Assembly: GCF_031178505.1 (NCBI RefSeq)
Contig: NZ_JAPSIW010000003.1
Span: 1 to 47,009 of the forward strand
From: Streptomyces sp.
Lineage (GTDB): Bacteria > Actinomycetota > Actinomycetes > Streptomycetales > Streptomycetaceae
Reading direction: 5' to 3'
Length of the DNA stretch: 47,009 nucleotides
Part shown: piece after piece, positions 1 to 7,153 of the stretch
Numbering within the stretch: position 1 is the stretch's first letter
Layout of the letters: the number at the start of each line of letters is the position of its first letter
Position numbers and translations under genes: made by a program
Notes under the pieces: generated by a model
Seen by the model: the letters and a program-made list of their open reading frames with translations, nothing else
Told to the model about the DNA's origin: nothing
The model's database searches: none

Positions 1-2
1 GC

Positions 3-332
3 AACGGCACCCCGGTCGAGACCGCCTCCTCCTACCTCCCGTGGGACGTCGTCAAGGACATCCCCGAGCTGTTCGCCGAGAACCCCGGCGGCGGTGGCAT
101 CTACGCCCGACTCGAAGACCACGGGCACGAGTTCGCTGAGTTCGTCGAGACGCTGCAAGCACGGCCGGCCTCTAAGGCGGAAGCCACCGAACTGGCTCTC
201 AGCCCAGGCGCCCCGGTCGTTCACCTGATCCGGGAAGCCCGCACCACGGCCGGGCTCGTCGTCGAGGTCTGCGACACCCTCATGGCCGCTGACCAGTTCG
301 TTTTCGAGTACCGGATCCCAGCAGCCGACTGA
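3..332 (+). CDS. GntR-family repressor, C-terminal part (KorSA-like)
   Basis: This is the last 109 codons of a gene that starts upstream of the window, ending at TGA 330-332. The visible part resembles the UTRA ligand-binding domain of GntR/HutC-type regulators. It has a SYLPWD-like segment near the start, an ELALSPGAPVVHLIREA strand-turn region, and a typical end (VEVCDTLMAADQFVFEYRIP). In AICEs of the pSAM2 type, a GntR repressor (KorSA) at this place silences the transfer and replication genes. The palindromes directly downstream (382-460) fit its operators. The DNA-binding domain is not in the window, so the assignment rests on the C-terminal domain and gene order. Confidence 0.75.
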   Translation, partial: NGTPVETASSYLPWDVVKDIPELFAENPGGGGIYARLEDHGHEFAEFVETLQARPASKAEATELALSPGAPVVHLIREARTTAGLVVEVCDTLMAADQFVFEYRIPAAD

Positions 333-381
333 CGACCGCTCAACTCCTCACAGCCCGTCGCGAGTTCTCTGTCGCGGCGGG

Positions 382-460
382 TTGACTCATGTATAGGAGT
401 GATGCACTCTTCTTCATGTCACTCATATACATGAGTGACGGAGTCCAGCCTCTATAGAGG
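382..460 (+). promoter_or_regulatory. Operator cluster upstream of the transfer genes
   Basis: This AT-richer gap of about 140 bp contains an 18-bp near-perfect palindrome at 420-437 (CACTCAT, 4-bp centre, ATGAGTG), a perfect 12-bp palindrome at 449-460 (CCTCTATAGAGG), and a related half-palindrome at 386-402. The string GGAGTGAT occurs at 396-403 and again at 459-466. TTGACT at 382-387 is a plausible -35 box. By position these are inferred to be KorSA-type repressor sites controlling the genes from 472 onward. Confidence 0.55.
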
Positions 461-471
461 AGTGATCCGCT

Positions 472-822
472 GTGCGTCAGATCCCCGTCGACACCTCCGC
501 CGCGACCGTGATGGTCGCCAAGACTCCGGAGCCGAAGGTGAAGGACCGCCGGACCGGTGAGCTGGCCGTCGACGCCGAGACCGGTGCCAAGCTCATGACC
601 GTGAACGTGATGTTCGCGGCCAACGACGAAGTCGAGATTCTGTCCGTGACGGTCCCGGAGACCGGTATCTCCGGTGAGCTGGCCATGGGTACCCCGGTCG
701 CGCTGACGGGTCTGATCGCCCGGCCGTGGGAGAACGAGTTCAACGGCCAGAAGCGGCACGGCATCGCGTTCCGGGCGGTCGCTGTCACGTCGCTGGCCGC
801 TGCGGGCTCGAAGGCTGCCTGA
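472..822 (+). CDS. Small AICE protein, possible OB-fold DNA-binding protein
   Basis: A 116-residue protein starting at GTG 472, just after a GGAG-type ribosome site at 458-462. The sequence alternates short beta-like strands. Its C-terminal part (VALTGLIARPWENEFNG, then RHGIAFRAVAV) resembles the core of small OB-fold single-strand-binding proteins. It is the first gene behind the operator cluster and lies 2 bp before the translocator gene. Proteins of this size and position are common but uncharacterised in Streptomyces integrative elements. The OB-fold idea is inference only. No catalytic motif or membrane segment is visible. Confidence 0.7.
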   Translation: MRQIPVDTSAATVMVAKTPEPKVKDRRTGELAVDAETGAKLMTVNVMFAANDEVEILSVTVPETGISGELAMGTPVALTGLIARPWENEFNGQKRHGIAFRAVAVTSLAAAGSKAA

Positions 823-824
823 TC

Positions 825-2180
825 ATGACGTGGTTCATGGTCGCTGTGGTTGTGGTCGTCGCTGCTGCGGGTCTCCTGCGGTGGCGGCGCCCCGCCTGGT
901 ACTGGCTCACCTTCGGGGCCCTGGTCGCGACGGTGCGGGTCCTGGTCCGCTACGCCTCGGTCATGGAAGCGTGCGGGCTGACGGTCCCGCCCTCACGCTG
1001 GCGGCTGGCTCTGGCCCGGATGGCGAATCGGCCGGCGCCTGAGTCCCGGCCACCGCGCATCTTGCGGTTACGGTTCACCCGTACCGGCCTGGTCCTGCGG
1101 CTCAAGCTCCGGCCGGGACAGGATGCCTTCGACGTGGCTGCCGCTACCGACCGGCTCCGCCACTCCTTCGGCGTCTACGGCGTCACCTCCCGCGAGCTGC
1201 GCTCGGGCGTGGTCGAGGTGCGGATGACCGGCTACGACGTCCTCCAGCGGGTGCAGATGCCCGCCATGGCCGAGACGCGGCCGATGCGCATCCCTGTGGC
1301 GCTGCGGGAGGACGGTGCGGTGCACTACCGCGACTACCGTGCCGTCCCGCACGGCCTGACCCTGGGGGCCACGGAGTCCGGGAAGTCCGTCTACCAGCGC
1401 AATCTGGTCGCCGGGCTCGCTCCGCACCATGTTGCCCTGGTCGGCATCGACTGCAAGCAAGGCGTGGAACTGTTCCCGCTGGCCCGCCGGTTCTCCGCGC
1501 TCGCCGACAACCCCGACACCGCCCTCGATCTCCTCGAAGCGCTCGTCGGACACATGGAGGACGTCTACCAGCTCATCCGGGCCGAGCAGCGCATCAGCGT
1601 CGCCGTGCCGGATGCGGAGATCGCCGCCGATATCTGGGACCTGCGCGAGGATCTGCGGCCGGTGCCGGTCGTGGTCCTGGTCGACGAGGTCGCCGAACTC
1701 GCCCTCTTCGCGAGCAAGGAGGAGGAGAAGCGCCGCGACCGCATCATCACGGCGCTGGTACGTCTCGCTCAGCTCGGCCGTGCCGCCGGCATCTACCTCG
1801 AAATCTGCGGGCAGCGCTTCGGCTCCGAACTCGGCAAGGGCATCACCATGCTCCGTGCCCAGCTCACCGGCCGTACCGCCCACCGCGTCAACGACGAAAC
1901 GTCCGCGAACATGGCCTTCGGCGACGTGTCACCCGACGCCGTCCTGGCCGCCATCCAGATCCCCACCGACACCCCCGGCGTCGCCGTCACCGGTGACTCG
2001 ACCGGCGGCTGGGCTCGCATCCGCGCCCCGCACACCACGCTGCGTGAGGCCGTGAACATCTGCAACAAGCACGCCGACCGCACCCCCGACGTGCCCGCGC
2101 TGGCCGCCTTCCGGCCTGCCCTCGCTCCGCTGCCCAAGGCCCGGGTGCCGCTGTCCAAGACAGCCCCCGCCACCGCCTGA
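825..2180 (+). CDS. FtsK/SpoIIIE-type DNA translocase (TraSA-like conjugation protein)
   Basis: A 451-residue septal DNA translocator. Actinomycete elements use one such hexameric ATPase to move double-stranded DNA between mycelial cells. Two hydrophobic N-terminal segments (about residues 3-18 and 27-45) would anchor it in the membrane. A Walker A motif (GATESGKS) lies near residue 181 and a Walker B motif (VVVLVDEVAEL) near residue 284, followed by a QRFGSELGKGIT segment and an arginine-rich RTAHRVNDE region, as in the FtsK motor domain. I chose ATG 825 because a longer GTG-initiated frame would run far into the preceding gene. The C-terminal tail is short, and I cannot delimit a DNA-reading gamma-like domain. 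Confidence 0.88.
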   Translation: MTWFMVAVVVVVAAAGLLRWRRPAWYWLTFGALVATVRVLVRYASVMEACGLTVPPSRWRLALARMANRPAPESRPPRILRLRFTRTGLVLRLKLRPGQDAFDVAAATDRLRHSFGVYGVTSRELRSGVVEVRMTGYDVLQRVQMPAMAETRPMRIPVALREDGAVHYRDYRAVPHGLTLGATESGKSVYQRNLVAGLAPHHVALVGIDCKQGVELFPLARRFSALADNPDTALDLLEALVGHMEDVYQLIRAEQRISVAVPDAEIAADIWDLREDLRPVPVVVLVDEVAELALFASKEEEKRRDRIITALVRLAQLGRAAGIYLEICGQRFGSELGKGITMLRAQLTGRTAHRVNDETSANMAFGDVSPDAVLAAIQIPTDTPGVAVTGDSTGGWARIRAPHTTLREAVNICNKHADRTPDVPALAAFRPALAPLPKARVPLSKTAPATA

Positions 2181-2263
2181 CCGTCCCGCATTCACGGTCG
2201 GCGCGACCGCCCTTCGCGCCAGGTCCCTACCCCTCCCATGCCTGACGACAGGAAGGAGCTGTG

Positions 2264-2938
2264 ATGGCCCGCCCCGCTCTCCGCATCGACGCCGTGCTCG
2301 TCCAGGCCGTCATCGCCGGGGCACTGTCCTTCGCCCACCTTCACGACCTGGCCGCCGCTGCCGGACAGGACGGCTGGAAAGCCTGGGCCTACCCCGTCTC
2401 GGTGGACCTGCTCCTGGTCGCCGCGTGGCGACGGCTGCGCACCGACGGACCGTCCCGGCTGGCCTGGTGCTGGTTCGTCATCGCCCTGGTCGCCTCGCTC
2501 GGCGCCAACGTCGCCACCGCCGGACTCCTCGACCTGAACGACGTCCCGGCCTGGCTGCGCATCCTCGTCGCCGCCTGGCCTGCCCTGGCCTTCATGGGCG
2601 GCACCCTCCTCGCCCACACCGCCGCCCACCACGAGCCGGAAGCGCCGGCACCCACCCCACCGGCGCCCGAACCCCCGGGCTTCGCGGACGATCACGACCT
2701 CGTGCGCATGGACGACACGGAGGAGCCCCCGGAACTCCCTGCGCCCGAACCCGAGCAGGCCCCGGCTCCGCCCGCGGTTCCCGCTCCGTCGGTCCCGGCC
2801 GCGCTGGTCGACCACGCCCGCAAGGTCGCCGCCGACCACGAACACCGCACCGGCAGCCCTATCGACACCGACACCCTCCGCACCCGCCTCGGCGTCCCGC
2901 CCCAGCTCGCAGACGCCATCGCCGCCCAGCTCGCCTGA
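2264..2938 (+). CDS. DUF2637-type membrane protein (SpdB-like spread protein)
   Basis: A 224-residue protein with ATG 2264 placed 5 nt after GGAAGGAG (2251-2258). The N-terminal half holds four hydrophobic segments, at about residues 10-28, 40-55, 63-90 and 95-115, typical of the DUF2637 family encoded by Streptomyces conjugative elements. A proline- and glutamate-rich linker follows (about 125-175). The C-terminal domain looks like a small winged-helix (VDHARKVAADHEHRTG, then a TRLGVPPQLADAIAAQL end). Such proteins are linked to intramycelial plasmid spreading (pock formation). It sits between the translocator and three tiny spread genes. Confidence 0.8.
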   Translation: MARPALRIDAVLVQAVIAGALSFAHLHDLAAAAGQDGWKAWAYPVSVDLLLVAAWRRLRTDGPSRLAWCWFVIALVASLGANVATAGLLDLNDVPAWLRILVAAWPALAFMGGTLLAHTAAHHEPEAPAPTPPAPEPPGFADDHDLVRMDDTEEPPELPAPEPEQAPAPPAVPAPSVPAALVDHARKVAADHEHRTGSPIDTDTLRTRLGVPPQLADAIAAQLA

Positions 2939-2960
2939 CCCGAAAGGAGAACGACGCCTC

Positions 2961-3152
2961 ATGCCTGCCCGTGACCACTTCCACTCCGTGATGCGGATCG
3001 GCCCGGTGCAGATCGGCACCCACCGCGACCGCTACGGCCGGACCAAGCACGCCGCCGTGTGCACCAACGACCGCTGTGGCTGGTCCGCCGACTACACCGC
3101 TCAGTCTGCCGCACAGCTCGCCGCCCGCACCCACCGCTGCAAGGTCAGCTAG
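2961..3152 (+). CDS. Mobile-element transfer protein, 63 residues
   Basis: This small protein has the pattern seen in many Streptomyces integrative elements between the DUF2637 gene and spdD: an N-terminal MRIGPVQIGTH segment, then CTNDRCGWSADY and a final ARTHRC. The cysteines and histidine could bind a metal ion. A GAAAGGAGA ribosome site precedes ATG 2961. The biochemical role is unknown, and the name reflects conserved position only. Confidence 0.75.
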   Translation: MPARDHFHSVMRIGPVQIGTHRDRYGRTKHAAVCTNDRCGWSADYTAQSAAQLAARTHRCKVS

Positions 3153-3162
3153 GAGGCCACCC

Positions 3163-3318
3163 GTGGACGTCCCGCTCTGGTTCGCCCTGCTCTGCGTCGG
3201 AGTCCTCGGCATCAAGCTCATCCGCCCGCCCTGGTGGCTCATCGCCGTACTCCTCCTCGGCGGCTACCTCCTCGCCGACAGCCTCCTCGCCCCCGTCATC
3301 GACACCGCCGTCAAGTAA
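3163..3318 (+). CDS. Small membrane protein of the spd cluster (51 residues)
   Basis: GTG 3163 follows an AGGAGG ribosome site (3151-3156). The peptide is nearly all hydrophobic: one segment at about residues 4-18, then a second (WWLIAVLLLGGYLLADSLLA) at about 24-43. It is a probable bitopic or hairpin inner-membrane protein. Small membrane proteins of this kind accompany DUF2637 and SpdD in AICEs and are thought to help plasmid spread. An in-frame GTG at 3076 would give 80 residues but lies inside the previous gene and lacks a good ribosome site. Confidence 0.65.
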   Translation: MDVPLWFALLCVGVLGIKLIRPPWWLIAVLLLGGYLLADSLLAPVIDTAVK

Positions 3319-3330
3319 GGAGATCCGCCC

Positions 3331-3648
3331 ATGTTCCGGCCCAAGCACCCGACCATGCCCCAGCCCACCGGCACGGTCACCCCGCCCGCCGTCGTCGAGC
3401 CGACGACCATCACGCCCGGCACCCCGGCCCCGCCGCCGGCCCCCACGGCCCCGGCTCCTCCGTCGCGCCCGGTCGTCCAGCTCACCCCGGGCACCGCGCT
3501 CGCCCTCGTCGGCGGCGGCACCGCCGTCGTCCTGGTCGTCGGCGCCGTCCTGGTCTCCATGCTCCTCGCGGTCGCCGTCACCGCCGCCTCGCTGGCCATC
3601 TGCGCCCTGGTCATCCGCTCACTCGTCAACGCCCAGCACCGCCGCTGA
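3331..3648 (+). CDS. spdD: SpdD-like spread protein
   Basis: A 105-residue protein with a proline/threonine-rich N-terminal half and a long hydrophobic segment (about residues 55-90, rich in Val, Ala and Leu). It ends in a short basic tail with Gln-His-Arg-Arg. This is the usual build of the mobile-element protein SpdD. An AAGGAG ribosome site sits 8 bp before ATG 3331. It is the last of the spread genes and is followed by a repeated hairpin element. Confidence 0.75.
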   Translation: MFRPKHPTMPQPTGTVTPPAVVEPTTITPGTPAPPPAPTAPAPPSRPVVQLTPGTALALVGGGTAVVLVVGAVLVSMLLAVAVTAASLAICALVIRSLVNAQHRR

Positions 3649-3652
3649 ACGG

Positions 3653-3702
3653 ATCACCGGGGCGACGCACAAGCCGCCAAGCACGCCGCCGCCCCCGGGC
3701 TG
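3653..3702 (+). repeat. Intergenic hairpin element, copy 1
   Basis: The gap between spdD and the GGDEF gene contains a 25-bp sequence (3666-3690) that recurs exactly at 4313-4337. In both places it is flanked by GC-rich arms that can pair (here CCGGGG with CCCCGG around the core, with one bulged base), leaving a conserved loop containing ACAAGCCGCCAAGCA. The same loop with different but compatible stems suggests a structured RNA or DNA hairpin rather than chance. Confidence 0.6.
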
Positions 3703-3745
3703 ACCGTCCCGCCAAACCAACCGCCATCGCCAAAGGGAGAACACC

Positions 3746-4297
3746 GTGGACCCGCAGACAGCCGCGACCCTCCTGCCGTTACTCGGCTGGGCACTGCACG
3801 GAAGCGTCCTCACCCGCCGCCTCGCCTCCGCCCGCCGCGACCCCCTGACCGGCCTGCACACCCGCGCCGGATGGACCGCCCGCGCCGAACACTGCATCCG
3901 CCGCCACCCCCGCGCGGCCGTGCTCCTGGTCGACCTCGACCACTTCAAGACCCTCAACGACACCCACGGCCACGCCGCCGGAGACGCCGCCCTCATCTCC
4001 ACCGCCCACCGGCTGAGCAGCTGGTGCGGACGCCACGGAACCGCCGGCCGACTCGGCGGAGACGAATTCGTCGCCGTCATCCGCGACCTGGACGCCGTCG
4101 ACCTCGACGCCCTCACCACCGCACTCCACCAGCCCACGAACTACGAGGGCTCGGCCCTGCCGCTGGCCGCCTCGGTCGGTGTCTGCCGCCTCGTCGAGCT
4201 GCCGGTGCCCGCACTCACCGATGCCCTCGCCGCCGCCGACGCGGCCATGTACACCGCCAAGGGCCGCAGCCGCCGGGGCTCGCACACCGCTCGCTGA
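3746..4297 (+). CDS. GGDEF-domain protein (probable diguanylate cyclase)
   Basis: A 183-residue single-domain protein starting at GTG 3746 after AAAGGGAG. A short hydrophobic N-terminus (about residues 5-20) leads into DPLTGLHTRAG, the usual start of the GGDEF fold. It continues with VDLDHFKTLNDTHGHAAGD (metal and substrate region), the intact signature RLGGDEF at about residue 108, and a C-terminal DAAMYTAKGRSR. Such proteins make c-di-GMP from two GTP molecules, and c-di-GMP controls Streptomyces development. I see no sensor domain. Its presence within the AICE transfer cluster, flanked on both sides by copies of the hairpin repeat, suggests a cargo or regulatory module. Confidence 0.85.
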   Translation: MDPQTAATLLPLLGWALHGSVLTRRLASARRDPLTGLHTRAGWTARAEHCIRRHPRAAVLLVDLDHFKTLNDTHGHAAGDAALISTAHRLSSWCGRHGTAGRLGGDEFVAVIRDLDAVDLDALTTALHQPTNYEGSALPLAASVGVCRLVELPVPALTDALAAADAAMYTAKGRSRRGSHTAR

Positions 4298-4303
4298 CCG
4301 GCC

Positions 4304-4346
4304 ACCGGGTGGCGCACAAGCCGCCAAGCACGCCGCCACCCGGGGC
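4304..4346 (+). repeat. Intergenic hairpin element, copy 2
   Basis: The second copy of the 25-bp core lies at 4313-4337. Here CCGGGTGGCG (4305-4314) and CGCCACCCGG form a perfect 10-bp stem enclosing the shared loop. It stands between the GGDEF gene and the Zn-finger gene. The two copies bracket the GGDEF gene. Confidence 0.6.
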
Positions 4347-4382
4347 CGTCCCTTCCAACCGCAATCGAAAGGAACCACCATC

Positions 4383-4565
4383 ATGGCCCACCACACCCCG
4401 CCCCGGCCGAGGATCTGCCCGGCCTGCGACGGCTTCGCCTCCGTCCACATCACCACCGGCGGCCGCAACGCCCGCGGCCACCTCCGCACCATCACCGCCC
4501 ACTGCCCGACCTGCCACGGCACCGGCACCACCACCCGCCACACGCGGGAGGGCGCCCGTGCCTGA
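4383..4565 (+). CDS. Small zinc-finger protein (DnaJ-like CxxC motifs)
   Basis: A 60-residue protein with CPAC near residue 12 and CPTCHGTG near residue 42. The second is a CxxCxGxG element as in DnaJ zinc fingers, so the two CxxC pairs probably bind one zinc ion. ATG 4383 follows AAAGGA. Its stop overlaps the start of the rep gene by 8 bp, so the two are probably translationally coupled. Small CxxC proteins before rep are common in these elements. Their function is unknown. Confidence 0.65.
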   Translation: MAHHTPPRPRICPACDGFASVHITTGGRNARGHLRTITAHCPTCHGTGTTTRHTREGARA

Positions 4566-5371
4566 CACCCTGCTCGACCCGACCACCCTCGGCGACCTGC
4601 TGAGGGTGGCTTCGGCCCCTGACTACGCCCGCTGGGAAGCGCGGTGCCCTGCACTTCCATGCCGTGATCAGGCTCGATGGACCGGAGGGGCCCGACACCA
4701 CGCCACCGGCCTGGGCGACCGTCGATCTCCTCGCCGACGCGATCCGCGCCGCCGCCGCGCACTCCTACACCTCCGTCTCGGCCCCGGCCGCCGAGGACCA
4801 ACCGGCACGCACCTTCCGTTGGGGCACACAGCTCGACGTACGGCCCGTGAAGGCGTTCGGAGACGGTTCCGACATCACTGAACAAGCCGTCGCCTCCTAC
4901 GTCGCCAAGTACGCCACCAAAGCCGCCGAGACCACCGGCACCCTCGACCGCCGCATCGGCGAACTTTCCGAACTCGACCGACACGACGTCCCCGACCACA
5001 CTCGCCGCCTGGTCGAAGCCTGCAACATGCTCGACCCCCTGTACCCCGAACGCCGCCTGTGGGCCTGGGCTCACATGCTCGGCTTCCGAGGTCACTTCTC
5101 CTCGAAGTCCCGGCAGTACTCGACCACCCTCGGCGCCCTCCGCCAGGCACGCGCCGACTACCGCGCCGCGCAGGAACACGCCGCCCTCGTCCTGGACGAC
5201 CGCGAACCGGACACCGTCCTTGTCCTCGCCGACTGGCAGTACGCCGGACACGGCCGCACCCCCGGCGAATCCGTCCTCGCCGCCACCATCGCCCGCAACC
5301 TCCAGCTCAACCGCGAGACAGCTCGTGAAGCCGTACGCGACCAACTCGACCAGGAAGGAGTCGCAGCATGA
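4558..5371 (+). pseudogene. Replication initiator (RepSA-like) broken by an internal deletion
   Basis: From GTG 4558 the first 26 or so codons (PDTLLDPTTLGDLLRVASAP, then DYARWE) read like the N-terminus of a RepSA-type initiator. At about 4628-4640 the frame ends in unrelated sequence, while the +1-shifted frame continues with KRGALHFHAVIRLDG, the conserved His-x-His motif region found near the middle of full-length Rep. The C-terminal part then runs normally to 5371 (SYVAKYATKAAE, FRGHFSSKSRQYS). Full-length relatives are, from memory, some 450 or more residues. A region of perhaps 150-250 codons is therefore missing and the frame is shifted. The element probably cannot replicate by itself unless a short product from GTG 4664 is active. 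Confidence 0.8.
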
Positions 5372-5556
5372 CCACCGTCACTCCAGAACTGCTGACCGTG
5401 CCGGAAGTCATGGCGCGGCTGAAAGTCGGACGCAGCAAGGTCTACGACCTCATCCGCACCCGTCGTCTCGCCTCCCTCAAGATCGACGGGGCGCGTCGAG
5501 TGCCCGCCGACGCCGTACGGGACTTCATTCAGTGCCAGTTGGGAGAGGCCATCTGA
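5368..5556 (+). CDS. xis: Excisionase (MerR-like helix-turn-helix)
   Basis: A 62-residue protein with a winged-helix signature: LLTVPEVMARLKVGRSKVYDLI at about residues 8-29, a wing with SLKIDGARRVPADAV, and a short end. This is the usual form of AICE Xis proteins, which bind beside the attachment site and direct Int toward excision. The ATG overlaps the rep stop (ATGA) and its own TGA overlaps the int ATG, giving a rep-xis-int coupled operon. A GAAGGAG ribosome site lies at 5352-5358. Confidence 0.85.
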   Translation: MTTVTPELLTVPEVMARLKVGRSKVYDLIRTRRLASLKIDGARRVPADAVRDFIQCQLGEAI

Positions 5557-6722
5557 TGGCCAAGCGACGTAGCCGGGGTGACGGCGGCCTCCACTGGGAC
5601 GAGAAGAGACAGCGTTGGATCGCCACGGCGAACCTCGGCTTCGATCCGAGCGGTAAGCGGATCGTCAAACGGGGGAGTGGCAAGACCAAGACGGAAGCCA
5701 AGAACAAGCTCAAAGAGGTTCTGCGCGACCACGAAGACGGTCTCGCGATCGCACCCACGGGGTACACCGTCGCCGACGCGGTGAATGACTGGCTTGCGTA
5801 CGGTCTTGCGGGCCGTGATCAGCGCACCGTCGAGAACTGCACCAACCTGAGCAGGAAGCACGTCATACCGGGGCTGGGTGCCCGGAAGCTGCGTGACCTC
5901 AGCGCAGAGGACGTCGACCGTTGGCTGGTCACCAAGGCTCAAACTCTGAGCACGCGCAGCCTTCAGGCGGTCCACTCCTGCCTGAACCGGGCGGTCAAGC
6001 GGGCCATGGCGCGGGACAAGGTGAAGCGCAACGTGGTGGAGCTGTGCTCCGTGCCCCAGGGCCAGCCTGGCCGGCCGTCCAAGGCGCTCAGCTTCGCCCA
6101 GGCCGAGGCGGTGCTGAAGGCTGCCGAGGGCACCTCGATGCACGCCTATATCGTCGTTGCCCTGCTGACCGGTGCGCGTACCGAGGAACTACGGGCGCTG
6201 ACCTGGGACCACGTCTTCCTCAAGGGAAATCCGGACGCCGACCCGCCACAGCCTCCGCACCTCGCCGTCTGGCGCTCGGTTCGGCGTGGTGGAGACACGA
6301 AGACCCGGAAGTCTCGGCGAACCCTCGCCCTGCCGGCGCGTTGCGTGGAAGTCCTCTGGCAGCACTTCGAGGACCAGGGTTGGGAACGGCTCGCCGCTGG
6401 TGATAAGTGGGCGGAACACGGGCTCGTCTTCTCGTCGGCTGTGGGCAAGCCGCTCGATGCCACGAACGTCCGGCGCGCTTTCCGCCAGGCGCTCAAGGAA
6501 GCTGAGGGCATCAACGCCGACGAGTGGACCCCTCGGGAGCTGCGGCACAGTTTCGTGTCGCTGCTCTCCGACCGTGGCGTCCCGTTGGAGGAGATCTCTC
6601 GCCTGGTCGGCCACTCCGGTACGGCCGTGACTGAGGAGGTCTACCGGAAGCAGATCCGGCCCGTGATTCAGACCGGCGCCGTGGTCATGGACGGTATCTT
6701 CAAGCGCGCTCCAGAGCGGTAG
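5556..6722 (+). CDS. int: Tyrosine integrase of the AICE
   Basis: A 388-residue site-specific recombinase. The N-terminal arm-binding region has WIATANLGFDPSGKRIVKRG, followed by a SAM-like core-binding domain (about residues 70-160). The catalytic domain shows the first Arg in TGARTEELRALTW (about 208), the HxxR box in ELRHSF (about 328), a second His in LVGHSGTAVTEEVY, and the nucleophilic Tyr at about 362. All the expected catalytic residues are present. ATG 5556 overlaps the xis stop. The gene ends 61 bp before the 58-bp att repeat, as expected for an integrase acting on its own attachment site. It is the only intact integrase in the window. Confidence 0.93.
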   Translation: MAKRRSRGDGGLHWDEKRQRWIATANLGFDPSGKRIVKRGSGKTKTEAKNKLKEVLRDHEDGLAIAPTGYTVADAVNDWLAYGLAGRDQRTVENCTNLSRKHVIPGLGARKLRDLSAEDVDRWLVTKAQTLSTRSLQAVHSCLNRAVKRAMARDKVKRNVVELCSVPQGQPGRPSKALSFAQAEAVLKAAEGTSMHAYIVVALLTGARTEELRALTWDHVFLKGNPDADPPQPPHLAVWRSVRRGGDTKTRKSRRTLALPARCVEVLWQHFEDQGWERLAAGDKWAEHGLVFSSAVGKPLDATNVRRAFRQALKEAEGINADEWTPRELRHSFVSLLSDRGVPLEEISRLVGHSGTAVTEEVYRKQIRPVIQTGAVVMDGIFKRAPER

Positions 6723-6749
6723 TCACGCAGTTAGACACGCATACGAAAC

Positions 6750-6787
6750 AGGTGAGGCACTTACTCTTAAGAGTAGGTGCCTCACCT
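6750..6787. terminator. 38-nt palindrome behind int, touching the att site
   Basis: Two 19-nt arms (6750-6768 and 6769-6787) are complementary except for one position that could form a G-U pair. The centre is CTTAAG. It stands 27 bp after the int stop and its right arm overlaps the first 4 bp of the att repeat. It may end int transcription or serve as a protein-binding site at the attachment region. The lack of a T-run makes the terminator reading uncertain. Confidence 0.5.
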
Positions 6788-6841
6788 GGTGTTTCTCTGT
6801 CGGGGTGGCGGGATTTGAACCCACGACCTCTTCGTCCCGAA
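6784..6841. repeat. Attachment site copy (58-bp direct repeat, tRNA-Pro 3' half)
   Basis: These 58 bp are identical to 45926-45983. From 6800 on they match the tRNA-Pro(CGG) gene from its discriminator base to the anticodon loop. Identity stops at 6842, and the rest of the tRNA is absent or scrambled, so this copy is an att remnant rather than a gene. It marks the junction between the AICE (left) and the defence island (right). Confidence 0.92.
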
Positions 6842-6946
6842 TGAGGTTCGGCTACCACCCCTGCCAGCATGAATCCTGTTTGCCCTGGTCAGGTGGGTGG
6901 TCTCGCTTGGTCTCGCGCCGTATGGAACGGGCTTGGGGAGTGGGTC

Positions 6947-6965
6947 GGCTCCCAAACGGCTCCCA
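6947..6965 (+). repeat. Left arm-type repeat (19 bp)
   Basis: GGCTCCCAAACGGCTCCCA occurs here and exactly again at 45852-45870, about 105 bp and 56 bp inside the two att copies. It is itself two GGCTCCC heptamers spaced 11 bp apart. This is the layout expected for integrase or excisionase arm sites flanking an attachment core. Confidence 0.6.
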
Positions 6966-7123
6966 CAGCGTTTCCTACCAGCTCGGGCGAGGACCTTCAC
7001 GCCAGCAACCGTGCGACATTCCCCTTCACTTGGCCCTCCTCCTGTGCCACCGAGTCGGTGTCGTCTCGGCTCTCGCTGAGTGACCCGTCGACACCGACCC
7101 GTGACGTACCTGCGCCTTACAAC

Positions 7124-7153
7124 TTGTGAAGGTTTGGCGTAGGTTTCTATCCT
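7124..7153 (+). promoter_or_regulatory. Predicted promoter of the first defence operon
   Basis: TTGTGA (7124-7129) and TATCCT (7148-7153) are separated by 18 bp, a fair match to a Streptomyces vegetative (HrdB-type) promoter. Transcription would begin near 7160, leaving a leader of about 180 nt that contains the inverted repeat at 7165-7191 and the small leader frame at 7283-7339. Confidence 0.45.

Larger units (their letters stand above)
1..6841 (+). mobile_element. Right part of a pSAM2-like integrative conjugative element (AICE)
   Basis: The gene order here is that of actinomycete integrative conjugative elements: a GntR repressor end, an FtsK-like DNA translocator, small spread genes, rep, xis and int, all on one strand and closely packed, with int facing an attachment site. 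The left end lies outside the window. The 58-bp att copy at 6784-6841 is the int-proximal end. From what I recall of the family, pSAM2 itself integrates in a tRNA-Pro gene through an identity segment of about this length. The rep gene carries an internal deletion, so autonomous replication after excision is doubtful, while xis and int look intact. Confidence 0.85.

Noticed and set aside
3779-5344. A 521-residue minus-strand frame across GGDEF and rep
   Set aside because: Gly/Val-rich shadow of several genes. Neighbours on the plus strand are better supported.
6797-7129. Short frames and a second tRNA-like sequence after int
   Set aside because: Only the att half matches the tRNA. The D-arm and acceptor 5' side are missing, and the overlapping small frames have no ribosome sites.
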